Shown here in pieces: positions 7,979-14,370 of a DNA stretch of 39,239 bases. The translations under genes and the position numbers were made by a program. Location: contig CALBGO010000004.1 of assembly GCA_937894585.1 (NCBI GenBank), forward strand, positions 1-39,239, given 5' to 3'. Below the pieces are notes generated by a model. That model was given only the letters and a program-made list of their open reading frames with translations. It was not told where the DNA came from and did no database searches. Origin of the DNA: an uncultured Eubacterium sp. (lineage in GTDB: Bacteria; Bacillota; Clostridia; Peptostreptococcales; Anaerovoracaceae). The first letter of the stretch is position 1, and the number at the start of each line of letters is the position of its first letter.

Positions 7979-9087
7979 AAATCCATAATAAAAGCGATCG
8001 ACCCGACAATATTGTAAAAAAGGAAACGCAGATTTTCGAAGAGTGTGAACAGCTGGAAAAAGAGCTGCCGCAGTTTCTCCGCGGATTTTTTATTTATCTG
8101 AAAGGAAATGTGCTTCCCATGAGCCGCCTTGCTTATCTTCACGACATCAGGTTTTTCTGCAATTATCTGATTCGAAAAACCGATCTGACTGCGGCGGAAA
8201 AACCCGCGGATATTACCCTGAAAGAGTTTAGACAAATCCGGGCGGCAGATATTAATATCTATATCGACTACTGCCGCAGATATAAAGTGGAAACCGACAA
8301 GAACATTCATATTTACGAAAACAACAATAAAACTTTAGCGCGGAAAAAATCCGCCGTCTCCGTTATGTTTAAGCAGCTTTACAGAGATGAGCTTCTTGAA
8401 AAGAATATTACGGACGGATTTGACCCTATCAGAGTTCAAAAAGCGGGTGAGCGGGAAATCAAGGCCCTTCAGGATGATGAGGTTATGGTTATGCTGGACG
8501 CGGTTACCAACGGAACAGGGCTGACAAAACATGCCCATGCTTACTGGCAGAAAACGAAAAAGAGAGACAAGGCGATTCTGATGCTGTTTCTCACCTACGG
8601 TCTGCGGCTTTCGGAGCTGCAGCAGCTGAATGTTTCTTCCTTTAATTTTTCCAGGGGTGAGTTCAAAATCTACCGAAAGCGCGGAAAGGAATCCATTATG
8701 CCTCTGAACCGGTCGGTGACAGCAGCAGTGGAAGATTATATCGCTAACGAAAGAACAAAAGAAGAGAATCTGGCGCCGGAACACCGGGACGCATTGTTTC
8801 TTTCTCTGCAGGCAAAGCGTATGACTGACCGTCAGATTCGGGAACTTGTAAAAAAATACACAGCCATTGCGCTGAAAACTTCGCAGAAAACAGGCTACAG
8901 TCCCCATAAGCTTCGCGCTACAGCGGCTACCAGCCTGATTGGAAGAGGAAACTCCATCTATGATGTGGCTGCTCTTTTAGACCATGAGCAAGTGACCACT
9001 ACCCAACTTTACGCAAAACAAAAGCAGGATGTAAAACGGAATCTTGTAAAGGATATGGAATGGGAAGAAGAAAGAATTGAAAAATAA
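7963..9087 (+). CDS. Tyrosine-type site-specific recombinase (Xer-like)
   Basis: 374 residues. It has an N-terminal SAM-like core-binding domain and a C-terminal catalytic domain with the full set of catalytic residues: Arg215 (Y-G-L-R-L-S-E-L), a beta-hairpin Lys (239 or 242), His315 and Arg318 (H-K-L-R-A), His341 (L-L-D-H) and the nucleophile Tyr350 (T-T-T-Q-L-Y-A). The ATG overlaps the end of miaA by 16 bases, so it is part of that operon rather than a mobile island. The layout and length resemble single-recombinase (XerS/XerH-type) chromosome dimer resolvases more than phage integrases. No dif-like site was recognised nearby, so that role is inference. hfq usually follows miaA in this neighbourhood and is absent here. 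Confidence 0.9.
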   Translation: MAKEIKIHNKSDRPDNIVKKETQIFEECEQLEKELPQFLRGFFIYLKGNVLPMSRLAYLHDIRFFCNYLIRKTDLTAAEKPADITLKEFRQIRAADINIYIDYCRRYKVETDKNIHIYENNNKTLARKKSAVSVMFKQLYRDELLEKNITDGFDPIRVQKAGEREIKALQDDEVMVMLDAVTNGTGLTKHAHAYWQKTKKRDKAILMLFLTYGLRLSELQQLNVSSFNFSRGEFKIYRKRGKESIMPLNRSVTAAVEDYIANERTKEENLAPEHRDALFLSLQAKRMTDRQIRELVKKYTAIALKTSQKTGYSPHKLRATAATSLIGRGNSIYDVAALLDHEQVTTTQLYAKQKQDVKRNLVKDMEWEEERIEK

Positions 9088-9102
9088 TGTATAAAATCTT
9101 AA

Positions 9103-9126
9103 GACTTTGTGAAGAATCACAAAATC
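9103..9126 (+). terminator. Possible weak terminator after the recombinase gene
   Basis: GACTTTGTG (9103-9111) and CACAAAATC (9118-9126) form a nine-base stem with one mismatch and a six-base loop, 15 bases past the recombinase stop. The T-run is poor (AGATTT), so termination may be partial. Confidence 0.35.
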
Positions 9127-9129
9127 AGA

Positions 9130-9157
9130 TTTACAAATACGCTGAAATGTCTATAAT
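9130..9157 (+). promoter_or_regulatory. Sigma-A promoter for the YnbB-like gene
   Basis: TTTACA (9130-9135) and TATAAT (9152-9157) are separated by 16 bases. Transcription would begin near 9164 and leave a leader of about 124 bases before the ATG at 9288. Confidence 0.6.
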
Positions 9158-9199
9158 CATATATTGAATAAACACATACGATGAGAAAGCGCAAAGTTA

Positions 9200-9232
9200 T
9201 CCGCCGGATGCTTTTAGAAATCCGGCTTCGGA
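9200..9232 (+). promoter_or_regulatory. Stem-loop in the 5' leader of the YnbB-like gene
   Basis: CCGGAT (9204-9209) pairs with ATCCGG (9220-9225), and outer TCCG (9200-9203) pairs with CGGA (9229-9232). The result is a two-part stem in the middle of the leader. It matches no riboswitch class I know, and no T-run follows it, so it is not a simple terminator. Confidence 0.4.
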
Positions 9233-9287
9233 AATTCTGTAAAACAAATACAATAAATTGATTTTAATAATTGGAGATGGAAAGACT

Positions 9288-10583
9288 ATGAATTATACAG
9301 ATGAATTACTTATAAAAGAACTTAACATTCACCCTGATGTTTTGGAAACGGTAAAAAGGGCGGAAGAGGAGATTGCACCTTCTTTCAAAAAGCTTGATGA
9401 CATTATGGCATACAACCAGTATAAAGTACTGGCCGCGCTGCAGAAACACCGTATCGCAGACATGCATTTTTCATGGAATACAGGCTATGGCTACGATGAT
9501 CCGGGCAGGGAAGCCTGCGAAAAAGTCTATGCGGAGATTTTCGGCGCGGAGGCTGCCCTTGTTCGCCCCACTATTGTAAACGGTACCCATGCGCTTGCGA
9601 TTACTCTGATGGGGTGCCTTCGTCCCGGAGATGAGCTGATTTACTGCAGCGGAGGTCCGTATGACACACTGGAGGAAGTTATCGGAATCAGGGGAGAGGG
9701 TATGGGCTCTCTTAAGGAATACGGCATTACTTACAAACAGGTGGAACTGCTGCCGGACGGCTCGATTGACCTGGAAACTTTAGGAAAAACCATTTCGGAG
9801 AAAACCAAAATGGTATCTATTCAGAGAGCTACCGGTTATAGTTGGCGTAATTCAATTACCGTAAACCAAATTGCTGAAACTGCGGAATTTGTTCATCGCA
9901 TCAATCCTGAGATTATCTGTATGACGGATAACTGCTACGGAGAGTTTCTGGATATTAAAGAGCCTACGGATGTGGGAATTGATGTAATGGCAGGTTCTCT
10001 GATTAAAAATCCCGGCGGAGGACTTGCTTTGACCGGCGGCTATGTCTGCGGCAGAAGAGATTTAATCGAAAAAATTTCTTACCGCATGACCTGCCCGGGT
10101 ATCGGCGGCGAATGCGGACTGACGTTCGGACAGACCCGCGCCATTCTGCAGGGACTGTTCATGGCGCCGAAGGTAGTAAACGGCGCCGTAAAAGGAGCTA
10201 TGCTCTGCGGAAAAGCCTACGAAATGCTGGGTTTTGACATTCGTCCCGGTGTAAACGACGACAGAAGTGATATTATTCAGTCCGTAAAGCTCGGCTCTCC
10301 GGAAGCTGTCGTTGCTTTCTGCGAGGGAATTCAGGCTGCCGCTCCCATCGATTCCCATGTTACGCCTGTTCCATGGGCTATGCCGGGCTATGAATCCGAT
10401 GTTGTTATGGCAGCAGGCGCATTTGTACAAGGTTCTTCCATTGAGCTTTCCGCCGATGCACCGATCCGTGAACCGTACATTGTATATTTTCAGGGCGGTT
10501 TAACTTATGAACACTCTAAATTCGGCGTGCTTAAGTCGATGAATCAGTTGTATAAAAAGGGCTTGATTGATATTCAGTTATAG
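9288..10583 (+). CDS. PLP-dependent methionine gamma-lyase family protein (YnbB / aluminium resistance family)
   Basis: About 431 residues from the ATG at 9288, chosen because GGAG lies 11 bases upstream and the upstream in-frame ATG at 9258 has none. It belongs to the fold-type I PLP family annotated as methionine gamma-lyase or aluminium resistance protein, with YnbB of Bacillus as the known relative. Lys240 in S-L-I-K-N-P-G-G-G is the likely Schiff-base lysine. The motifs V-R-P-T-I-V-N-G-T-H-A, M-T-D-N-C-Y-G-E-F and P-G-I-G-G-E-C-G are typical. The substrate is not established, and the family name should not be read as proven methionine lyase activity. The TVP38-type gene starts 19 bases after it. 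Confidence 0.88.
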   Translation: MNYTDELLIKELNIHPDVLETVKRAEEEIAPSFKKLDDIMAYNQYKVLAALQKHRIADMHFSWNTGYGYDDPGREACEKVYAEIFGAEAALVRPTIVNGTHALAITLMGCLRPGDELIYCSGGPYDTLEEVIGIRGEGMGSLKEYGITYKQVELLPDGSIDLETLGKTISEKTKMVSIQRATGYSWRNSITVNQIAETAEFVHRINPEIICMTDNCYGEFLDIKEPTDVGIDVMAGSLIKNPGGGLALTGGYVCGRRDLIEKISYRMTCPGIGGECGLTFGQTRAILQGLFMAPKVVNGAVKGAMLCGKAYEMLGFDIRPGVNDDRSDIIQSVKLGSPEAVVAFCEGIQAAAPIDSHVTPVPWAMPGYESDVVMAAGAFVQGSSIELSADAPIREPYIVYFQGGLTYEHSKFGVLKSMNQLYKKGLIDIQL

Positions 10584-10602
10584 TTGCAGAGGATTATGTT
10601 TT

Positions 10603-11376
10603 ATGGATAAAAAGACTTGGAAAAAAGATGTGCATCAGATGGAAGATGAAGTCAGACAGAACATAAAAAAGGCAAAGAAAACGAAAGTGGTTTTATCTGT
10701 TTTGAAACTTCTGCTTTTGGTCGGTATTGTTGTTGCAATTCCGCTTTATATCGTATTCTATCAGAGGGATTTTATCCAGCAGTTCAGATCTTTTGAAGAT
10801 GTTCTTGCCTATCTGGAACACTACAGATTTGAGAGTATATTTATTTATATAGGAATCCAGATTTTGCAGATCATCATCAGTGTCATACCGGGACAGGCAT
10901 TTCAGTTTGCAGCCGGCTATCTGTACGGCTTTCTTCCCGGACTTGTGTTTTCCATTGTCGGCGCTTTTTTGGGAACTACGATATCGTTTTATCTTGCAAA
11001 AATTCTCGGCAAAGATGCCGTACATCTTTTCTTCGGAGAAGCGCGAACCAATTATTTTATAGAACGGCTCAACAGTAAAAAGGCCTATGTAATCGTCTTT
11101 CTGCTGTATCTGATACCTGGCCTTCCCAAAGATGTGGTAAGCTACGCAGCCGGGGTTTCCGATATGAACTTCAAGGCATTTATGGCGTTTTCTATGATGG
11201 GAAGACTGTTCGGTATGTCCGGAAGCCTTCTGATCGGCGCATTTTATTTCAAGCAGCATTATATCGGTATGGGCATTATTGCCGTAATTGCTGTCGTTGC
11301 CTTTGTCCTGTGTATTATATACAGAAAGAAAATCGACAGATTTCTGGATAAATTCTACGACAAAGTTACCAGCTGA
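10603..11376 (+). CDS. TVP38/TMEM64 (VTT domain) membrane protein
   Basis: 257 residues from the ATG at 10603, chosen for AGAGGA nine bases upstream; the longer frame begins inside the previous gene. A charged N-terminal tail of about 28 residues is followed by a membrane helix near 30-52 and then the VTT core. That core contains G-Q-A-F-Q-F-A-A-G-Y-L-Y-G, G-A-F-L-G-T-T-I-S-F-Y-L-A-K and L-I-P-G-L-P-K-D-V, with about six membrane segments in all and a basic C-terminal tail. The family includes DedA-like and TMEM41/VMP1-type proteins, some of which move lipids across membranes. The substrate here is unknown. It follows the YnbB-like gene by 19 bases and is probably co-transcribed. Confidence 0.9.
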   Translation: MDKKTWKKDVHQMEDEVRQNIKKAKKTKVVLSVLKLLLLVGIVVAIPLYIVFYQRDFIQQFRSFEDVLAYLEHYRFESIFIYIGIQILQIIISVIPGQAFQFAAGYLYGFLPGLVFSIVGAFLGTTISFYLAKILGKDAVHLFFGEARTNYFIERLNSKKAYVIVFLLYLIPGLPKDVVSYAAGVSDMNFKAFMAFSMMGRLFGMSGSLLIGAFYFKQHYIGMGIIAVIAVVAFVLCIIYRKKIDRFLDKFYDKVTS

Positions 11377-11545
11377 TAATATGTAAGTTGTCCTGACCTC
11401 GAAAATATGGTTCACGGCAAAACCGCATCCTCGGATAGATAAACGCAGATAAAAGAGTATGTCCGGTTATAGAAAAAACAAATCATGATCAGGAACAAAC
11501 AATTATAAATGCAAATGATTATATAAAATACAAAGGAGAAATCGT

Positions 11546-12085
11546 ATGAAAATTGTAGTGTTAACCGGCAGTCCTCATGAAAAGGGCACAACCTCCGTTC
11601 TTGCAGACGCTTTTATTTCCGGCGCAAAAGAAGCGGGACACGAAATTTATCGCTTCGATGCCGCTCATAAGTCCGTCAGCGGATGTATTGCCTGTAATTC
11701 CTGCGAAAACGGCGAAAATCCATGTGTATTTGAAGATGATATGCAGGAACTGATTCCGCATCTTCTTGACGCCGATATGGTTACTTTTGTTTCTCCCGTT
11801 TTTTACAGCGGCTTTACATCGCAGCTAAAGGCGGTTATCGATCGTTTTTACGGTATTGACAAGAAGCTGCAGGGTTCCGGGAAAAAAGCTGCACTGCTGG
11901 CTGCTGCGGCAGATACCGAAGAACGCACCGCAAAGGGACTTCGTTATGTTTACGAAGAGGCTATGCACTATCTGCAGTGGGAAGACTGCGGTCAGATTTA
12001 TGCAATATCCTGCGCGGTAAAAGAGGATATCGAAAAAACCGATTATCCGAATCGGGCGTATGAATTGGGGAAAAATATTAAATAG
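11546..12085 (+). CDS. Flavodoxin-fold NAD(P)H-dependent reductase / iron-sulfur flavoprotein type
   Basis: 179 residues with an FMN-binding start (V-V-L-T-G-S-P-H-E-K-G-T-T, residues 4-16). A compact cysteine cluster follows at Cys47, Cys50, Cys53 and Cys60 (C-x2-C-x2-C-x6-C), matching the spacing of [4Fe-4S] iron-sulfur flavoproteins. S-P-V-F-Y-S-G-F-T-S-Q-L-K-A-x-I-D-R is the second flavin-binding loop. It is cytosolic and likely a two-electron-carrying oxidoreductase with unknown partner. AAAGGAGA lies upstream of the start. It is preceded by a 169-base gap and followed by a terminator, so it is probably a single-gene unit. Confidence 0.88.
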   Translation: MKIVVLTGSPHEKGTTSVLADAFISGAKEAGHEIYRFDAAHKSVSGCIACNSCENGENPCVFEDDMQELIPHLLDADMVTFVSPVFYSGFTSQLKAVIDRFYGIDKKLQGSGKKAALLAAAADTEERTAKGLRYVYEEAMHYLQWEDCGQIYAISCAVKEDIEKTDYPNRAYELGKNIK

Positions 12086-12133
12086 AAATTTTATCAAAAC
12101 ATACTCATACTATCATTGACCTACAGTGAGTAG

Positions 12134-12171
12134 AGCAATCCGTCGGTATTTTCCGATTGGATTGCTTTTTT
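12134..12171 (+). terminator. Terminator after the flavoprotein gene
   Basis: AGCAATCC plus GTCGG pairs with CCGAT plus TGGATTGCT, with one unpaired position, and is followed by six or more T residues (12166-12171). It lies 48 bases after the stop. Confidence 0.8.
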
Positions 12172-12252
12172 GTATCAGTGAAAACCCGTGTTTGACACGG
12201 GGATGATTATTGTATAAGCGAAAACCTCGGTTTTCACACGGAAAGATGATTG
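12171..12252 (+). repeat. Imperfect tandem repeat of about 40 bases with hairpin potential
   Basis: The units 12171-12210 and 12211-12252 share TGTAT-A/C-AG-T/C-GAAAACC, then CACGG, then GATGATT at matching offsets. The first unit has a clean hairpin, CCCGTG with CACGGG around 12186-12201; the second unit's pairing is weaker. The repeat lies between a terminator and the SOS-type promoter, and its role is unknown. Confidence 0.45.
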
Positions 12253-12278
12253 CTTTTGTAAGCCTGCGAAACACCGCA

Positions 12279-12349
12279 GAACATTTGTTCATTTTTCTAT
12301 TGACAAAGAACATATATTCTGTTATGATATAGAAAACGAACAAATGTTT
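12279..12349 (+). promoter_or_regulatory. Three LexA-type (SOS) boxes in the LysM gene promoter
   Basis: The Gram-positive LexA/DinR core is GAAC-N4-GTTC. Box 1, GAACATTTGTTC (12279-12290), is a perfect match. Box 2, GAACATATATTC (12308-12319), and box 3, GAACAAATGTTT (12338-12349), each have one mismatch in the right arm. Their centres are 29 and 30 bases apart. Box 2 lies inside the promoter spacer and box 3 lies in the start region, positions from which a repressor would block transcription. Confidence 0.75.
12300..12328 (+). promoter_or_regulatory. Sigma-A promoter of the LysM gene
   Basis: TTGACA (12300-12305, perfect) and TATGAT (12323-12328) are separated by 17 bases. Transcription would start near 12335, about 31 bases before the ATG. 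The GAGAGGTGAG ribosome site is at 12351-12360. Confidence 0.85.
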
Positions 12350-12365
12350 AGAGAGGTGAGAACAC

Positions 12366-12668
12366 ATGACTAAGAAATACAGAGTAGCATCAAAATTCAG
12401 ATTTACGGTTTTTATGACCTTGTTCATTATTATAGCGGTATCTGCCGTCGGAATGCTGCTGGGTTTCAACACAGTCAGCAGTTCTTCCAAGGATGTCTAT
12501 AATCAGGTACAAATAGAAGCCGGCGATACACTTTGGGATATCGCAGTCGAATACGGACCTGAGAACTCCGATGTCCGTAAAATAGTTCGGGAAATCTGCG
12601 ATCTCAATGAAATTACAGCAGACGGTTTATATGTCGGTCAAAGAATTATTGTTCCCGTTTATAAATAG
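12366..12668 (+). CDS. Membrane-anchored LysM protein, YneA-like SOS division inhibitor candidate
   Basis: 100 residues. A short basic N terminus is followed by one membrane helix (about residues 13-34) and a serine-rich linker, with a single LysM domain at about 48-97 (A-G-D-T-L-W-D-I-A, then Y-V-G-Q-R-I-I-V-P-V). This is the architecture of Bacillus YneA, which holds back cell division during the SOS response. The promoter carries three LexA-type boxes, which strongly supports the comparison. The encoded topology puts LysM outside the cell near the peptidoglycan. In Bacillus the lexA gene is adjacent, but none is in this window. The assignment rests on architecture plus promoter, since LysM alone is not specific. 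Confidence 0.82.
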   Translation: MTKKYRVASKFRFTVFMTLFIIIAVSAVGMLLGFNTVSSSSKDVYNQVQIEAGDTLWDIAVEYGPENSDVRKIVREICDLNEITADGLYVGQRIIVPVYK

Positions 12669-12773
12669 TTTCCGTAAATTTACAAACACATTAGACTTAC
12701 AAACACATTCTTGCAAAACCGATTGCATCATAAAAATCGTCAAAATGCAGAATACTTCCCGGCATTCCGAATG

Positions 12774-12815
12774 AAAACGGTCACAAACAACATTCTGTGG
12801 AAAACACCGTTTTTA
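12774..12815 (+). terminator. Possible terminator after the LysM gene
   Basis: AAAACGGT (12774-12781) pairs with ACCGTTTT, and inner CACA pairs with TGTG. TTTTT completes the right arm, and a further seven-T run follows at 12821-12827. The distance from the stop (about 105 bases) and the internal loop make this moderately convincing. Confidence 0.45.
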
Positions 12816-12904
12816 ACAAGTTTTTTTAATAAGGAAGATATCGACCGCATAGAATAAAATCGCTTAAATCGCAAAACAGAGCCTCAAAATTTTATCCCAT
12901 ACAG

Positions 12905-12950
12905 CAAAATCCTCACGATACAGCCAACTGGCAAATCAGTGAGGATTTTG
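12905..12950. repeat. 12-base perfect inverted repeat with inner palindrome
   Basis: CAAAATCCTCAC (12905-12916) is matched exactly by GTGAGGATTTTG (12939-12950). The 22-base loop contains the small palindrome GCCAACTGGC. No good T-run follows on either strand, so it is not an ordinary terminator. It lies in the gene-free stretch 12669-13289. Confidence 0.6.
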
Positions 12951-13101
12951 TGCATATTTGAAGAATCAAAATTAAAAATCGTGAAGAAAATGCAAATCAT
13001 CAGTGAAAGAAACTACATAAGTAGAAAAGACATTAAATCACAAAAGATACGAGAATTCGCAGAATATCGGATTTCCTATGTTTATAAACAGACGAAAACC
13101 G

Positions 13102-13130
13102 TTGACAAATGAATGTGTCAAGAGTATGAT
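13102..13130 (+). promoter_or_regulatory. Orphan consensus promoter with no gene behind it
   Basis: TTGACA (13102-13107) and TATGAT (13125-13130) have an exact 17-base spacer. The predicted start is near 13137. Downstream on this strand there is no gene before the minus-strand genes begin at 13290, only a nine-codon frame without a ribosome site and a long hairpin at 13186-13219. Confidence 0.65.
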
Positions 13131-13185
13131 AAGGCTGTGAATTATACTATGCAAACCGTTAAAGCTTTATTTTTTTAAGGTAAAC

Positions 13186-13219
13186 AACTATTCCCAAAAT
13201 TATGATTTTAGGAATAGTT
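13186..13219 (+). repeat. Long tight hairpin downstream of the orphan promoter
   Basis: AACTATTCCCAAAAT (13186-13200) pairs with ATTTTAGGAATAGTT (13205-13219) around a TATG loop, with one mismatch in 15. It begins about 50 bases after the predicted transcription start. The T-run lies before the stem (13170-13176) and not after it, so it does not look like a standard terminator. Confidence 0.6.
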
Positions 13220-13232
13220 ATAGCTTAAACAC

Positions 13233-13259
13233 AGAAGCAGGATTCAGCACCCTGCTTCT
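13233..13259. terminator. Inverted repeat, likely end of the minus-strand regulator operon
   Basis: AGAAGCAGG (13233-13241) and CCTGCTTCT (13251-13259) are perfectly complementary across a nine-base loop. It lies 30 bases past the stop of the minus-strand membrane protein gene and also downstream of the orphan plus-strand promoter. The T-runs are modest on both sides. Confidence 0.5.
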
Positions 13260-13289
13260 CTAAAACTTTTATATATCTTCTAATTCTCT

Positions 13290-13757
13290 TTAATAAATCG
13301 GCGGTACATAAAACAGATACGGTGCGGTAATGACCGCCATGGCAAGCGCCGCTTTCTTTTTCTGTTCCAAAGTCAAATCTGTTTTATGAAATCCCCATTT
13401 CAAGTCGAGAAGATAAATGCATACGGCGGAGACTGCGATACAGAACGTTACGCAGATAAATGATCCGATGCTTTGGATATAAACAGTCTGAATCCCCATA
13501 AAAACCATAGCCAGCATAAGAAGCACACCGATCCCGTCAGATAAAAAACCAAACAGCCAGATGCGCAGTATCGCTTTTTTTCCGGTTTCGAAACGGTTAT
13601 CCAGCTTCATAAACTTAAGCGTAAAATAAAAAACTGTAAAATCGATGATAAAATTTGCAGGAAGGATAATCAGCCACAAAGGGGGCACAATCCACAGCAT
13701 CCAGATTGGCAGAATTACATTATAAAGACGGATTTCTTTTTTAGGTTTCATAAACAT
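13290..13757 (-). CDS. Small integral membrane protein, unknown function, 155 aa
   Basis: The start at 13757 (or the second Met at 13751) is preferred over the long frame, which runs back through the HTH gene; GGGAG lies four to ten bases upstream of these two codons. The product has a short basic N terminus and four predicted membrane helices, near residues 13-40, 58-82, 85-108 and 128-150. I recognise no domain. It begins 13 bases after the stop of the HTH regulator gene, so the two form an operon. Such regulator plus membrane-protein pairs often mean the regulator senses something the membrane protein handles or binds, but nothing in this sequence names it. Confidence 0.75.
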   Translation of the reverse strand: MFMKPKKEIRLYNVILPIWMLWIVPPLWLIILPANFIIDFTVFYFTLKFMKLDNRFETGKKAILRIWLFGFLSDGIGVLLMLAMVFMGIQTVYIQSIGSFICVTFCIAVSAVCIYLLDLKWGFHKTDLTLEQKKKAALAMAVITAPYLFYVPPIY

Positions 13758-13770
13758 CGATCTCCCTTCC

Positions 13771-14217
13771 CTACTGCTTTTTCGGCATATACATTCTGAT
13801 TTCCTCAAGATCAAAGCCGGAGCAGATTCTGCAATCATCACTATCGAGGATTCTGTAATGTCCGGAAATGATGTTCTGTTGGATTCGGTAACCGTTTGCG
13901 GCTTCCAACTCGCGCCACCAGACATGACCGCCCATCGTTTTCGGATAAATGCGGTCTTTGTGCGTGAAAGCGAGCGCCTGTATTAAATCCTTCGGATTTC
14001 CTCCGAAATGGGATTCCAGTACGCCGCTGTCGGAAAACAAACTGCAAAGAACGACACTTCCGCTCCATCCCAGACTGGATCTTCCCTTTTCAATTTCCAC
14101 CAGCGTTTTTTTTGAAATACCAAGAATTTCCGACATATTCTCCTGATTATAACCGAATTCTGTACGAACCAGTTTTTCTAGTCCGTCACAGTCCCTGATA
14201 AACTCCTCCCGATTCAT
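13771..14217 (-). CDS. XRE-type helix-turn-helix transcriptional regulator, 148 aa
   Basis: The first Met of the family-like N terminus is at 14217, with a G-rich GGGGG sequence 12 bases upstream; an in-frame ATG at 14244 is less likely. The helix-turn-helix is at about residues 24-45 (Y-N-Q-E-N-M-S-E-I-L-G-I-S-K-K-T-L-V-E-I-E-K split over two helices). A C-terminal domain of about 80 residues follows, with Trp, His and Cys residues and no family I recognise. The promoter directly upstream overlaps a perfect palindrome, so autoregulation is likely. It is transcribed with the membrane protein gene 13 bases downstream. Confidence 0.82.
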   Translation of the reverse strand: MNREEFIRDCDGLEKLVRTEFGYNQENMSEILGISKKTLVEIEKGRSSLGWSGSVVLCSLFSDSGVLESHFGGNPKDLIQALAFTHKDRIYPKTMGGHVWWRELEAANGYRIQQNIISGHYRILDSDDCRICSGFDLEEIRMYMPKKQ

Positions 14218-14270
14218 TTTCTGTTCTATCCCCCTTCTGAACAAAGTTTATGATGTAAATTTATATTTAT

Positions 14271-14305
14271 AGTGTAATAATACACTTTTTGTAACGAAAA
14301 TTCAA
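14271..14305 (-). promoter_or_regulatory. Promoter and palindromic operator for the HTH regulator
   Basis: On the minus strand TTGAAT (14305-14300) and TATTAT (14282-14277) are 17 bases apart. The -10 box sits inside the palindrome AGTGTA-ATAA-TACACT (14271-14286), and another AGTGTA half site lies at 14305-14310. This is a natural place for the regulator's own binding site. Confidence 0.55.
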
Positions 14306-14370
14306 GTGTACATTGTTTCAGCTGCCTGCTGTATATGATATGCAGCGTTCTGAGGCATTCTCGGGTTAAA

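Noticed and set aside
9088..9287. dif site beside the tyrosine recombinase gene
   Set aside because: No sequence with the 11-6-11 arm layout of known dif or difSL sites was recognised.
10693..11415. 240-codon minus-strand frame opposite the TVP38-type gene
   Set aside because: It lies antisense to a clear membrane protein gene, has no family look and no ribosome site. It is a shadow.
13149..13178. Nine-codon frame after the orphan promoter
   Set aside because: No ribosome site and too short a leader, so it is not supported as a peptide gene.
13771..13925. N-terminal extension of the membrane protein gene through the HTH gene
   Set aside because: The extension reads through another gene in a different frame and has no ribosome site. 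The start at 13757 (or 13751) follows GGGAG.
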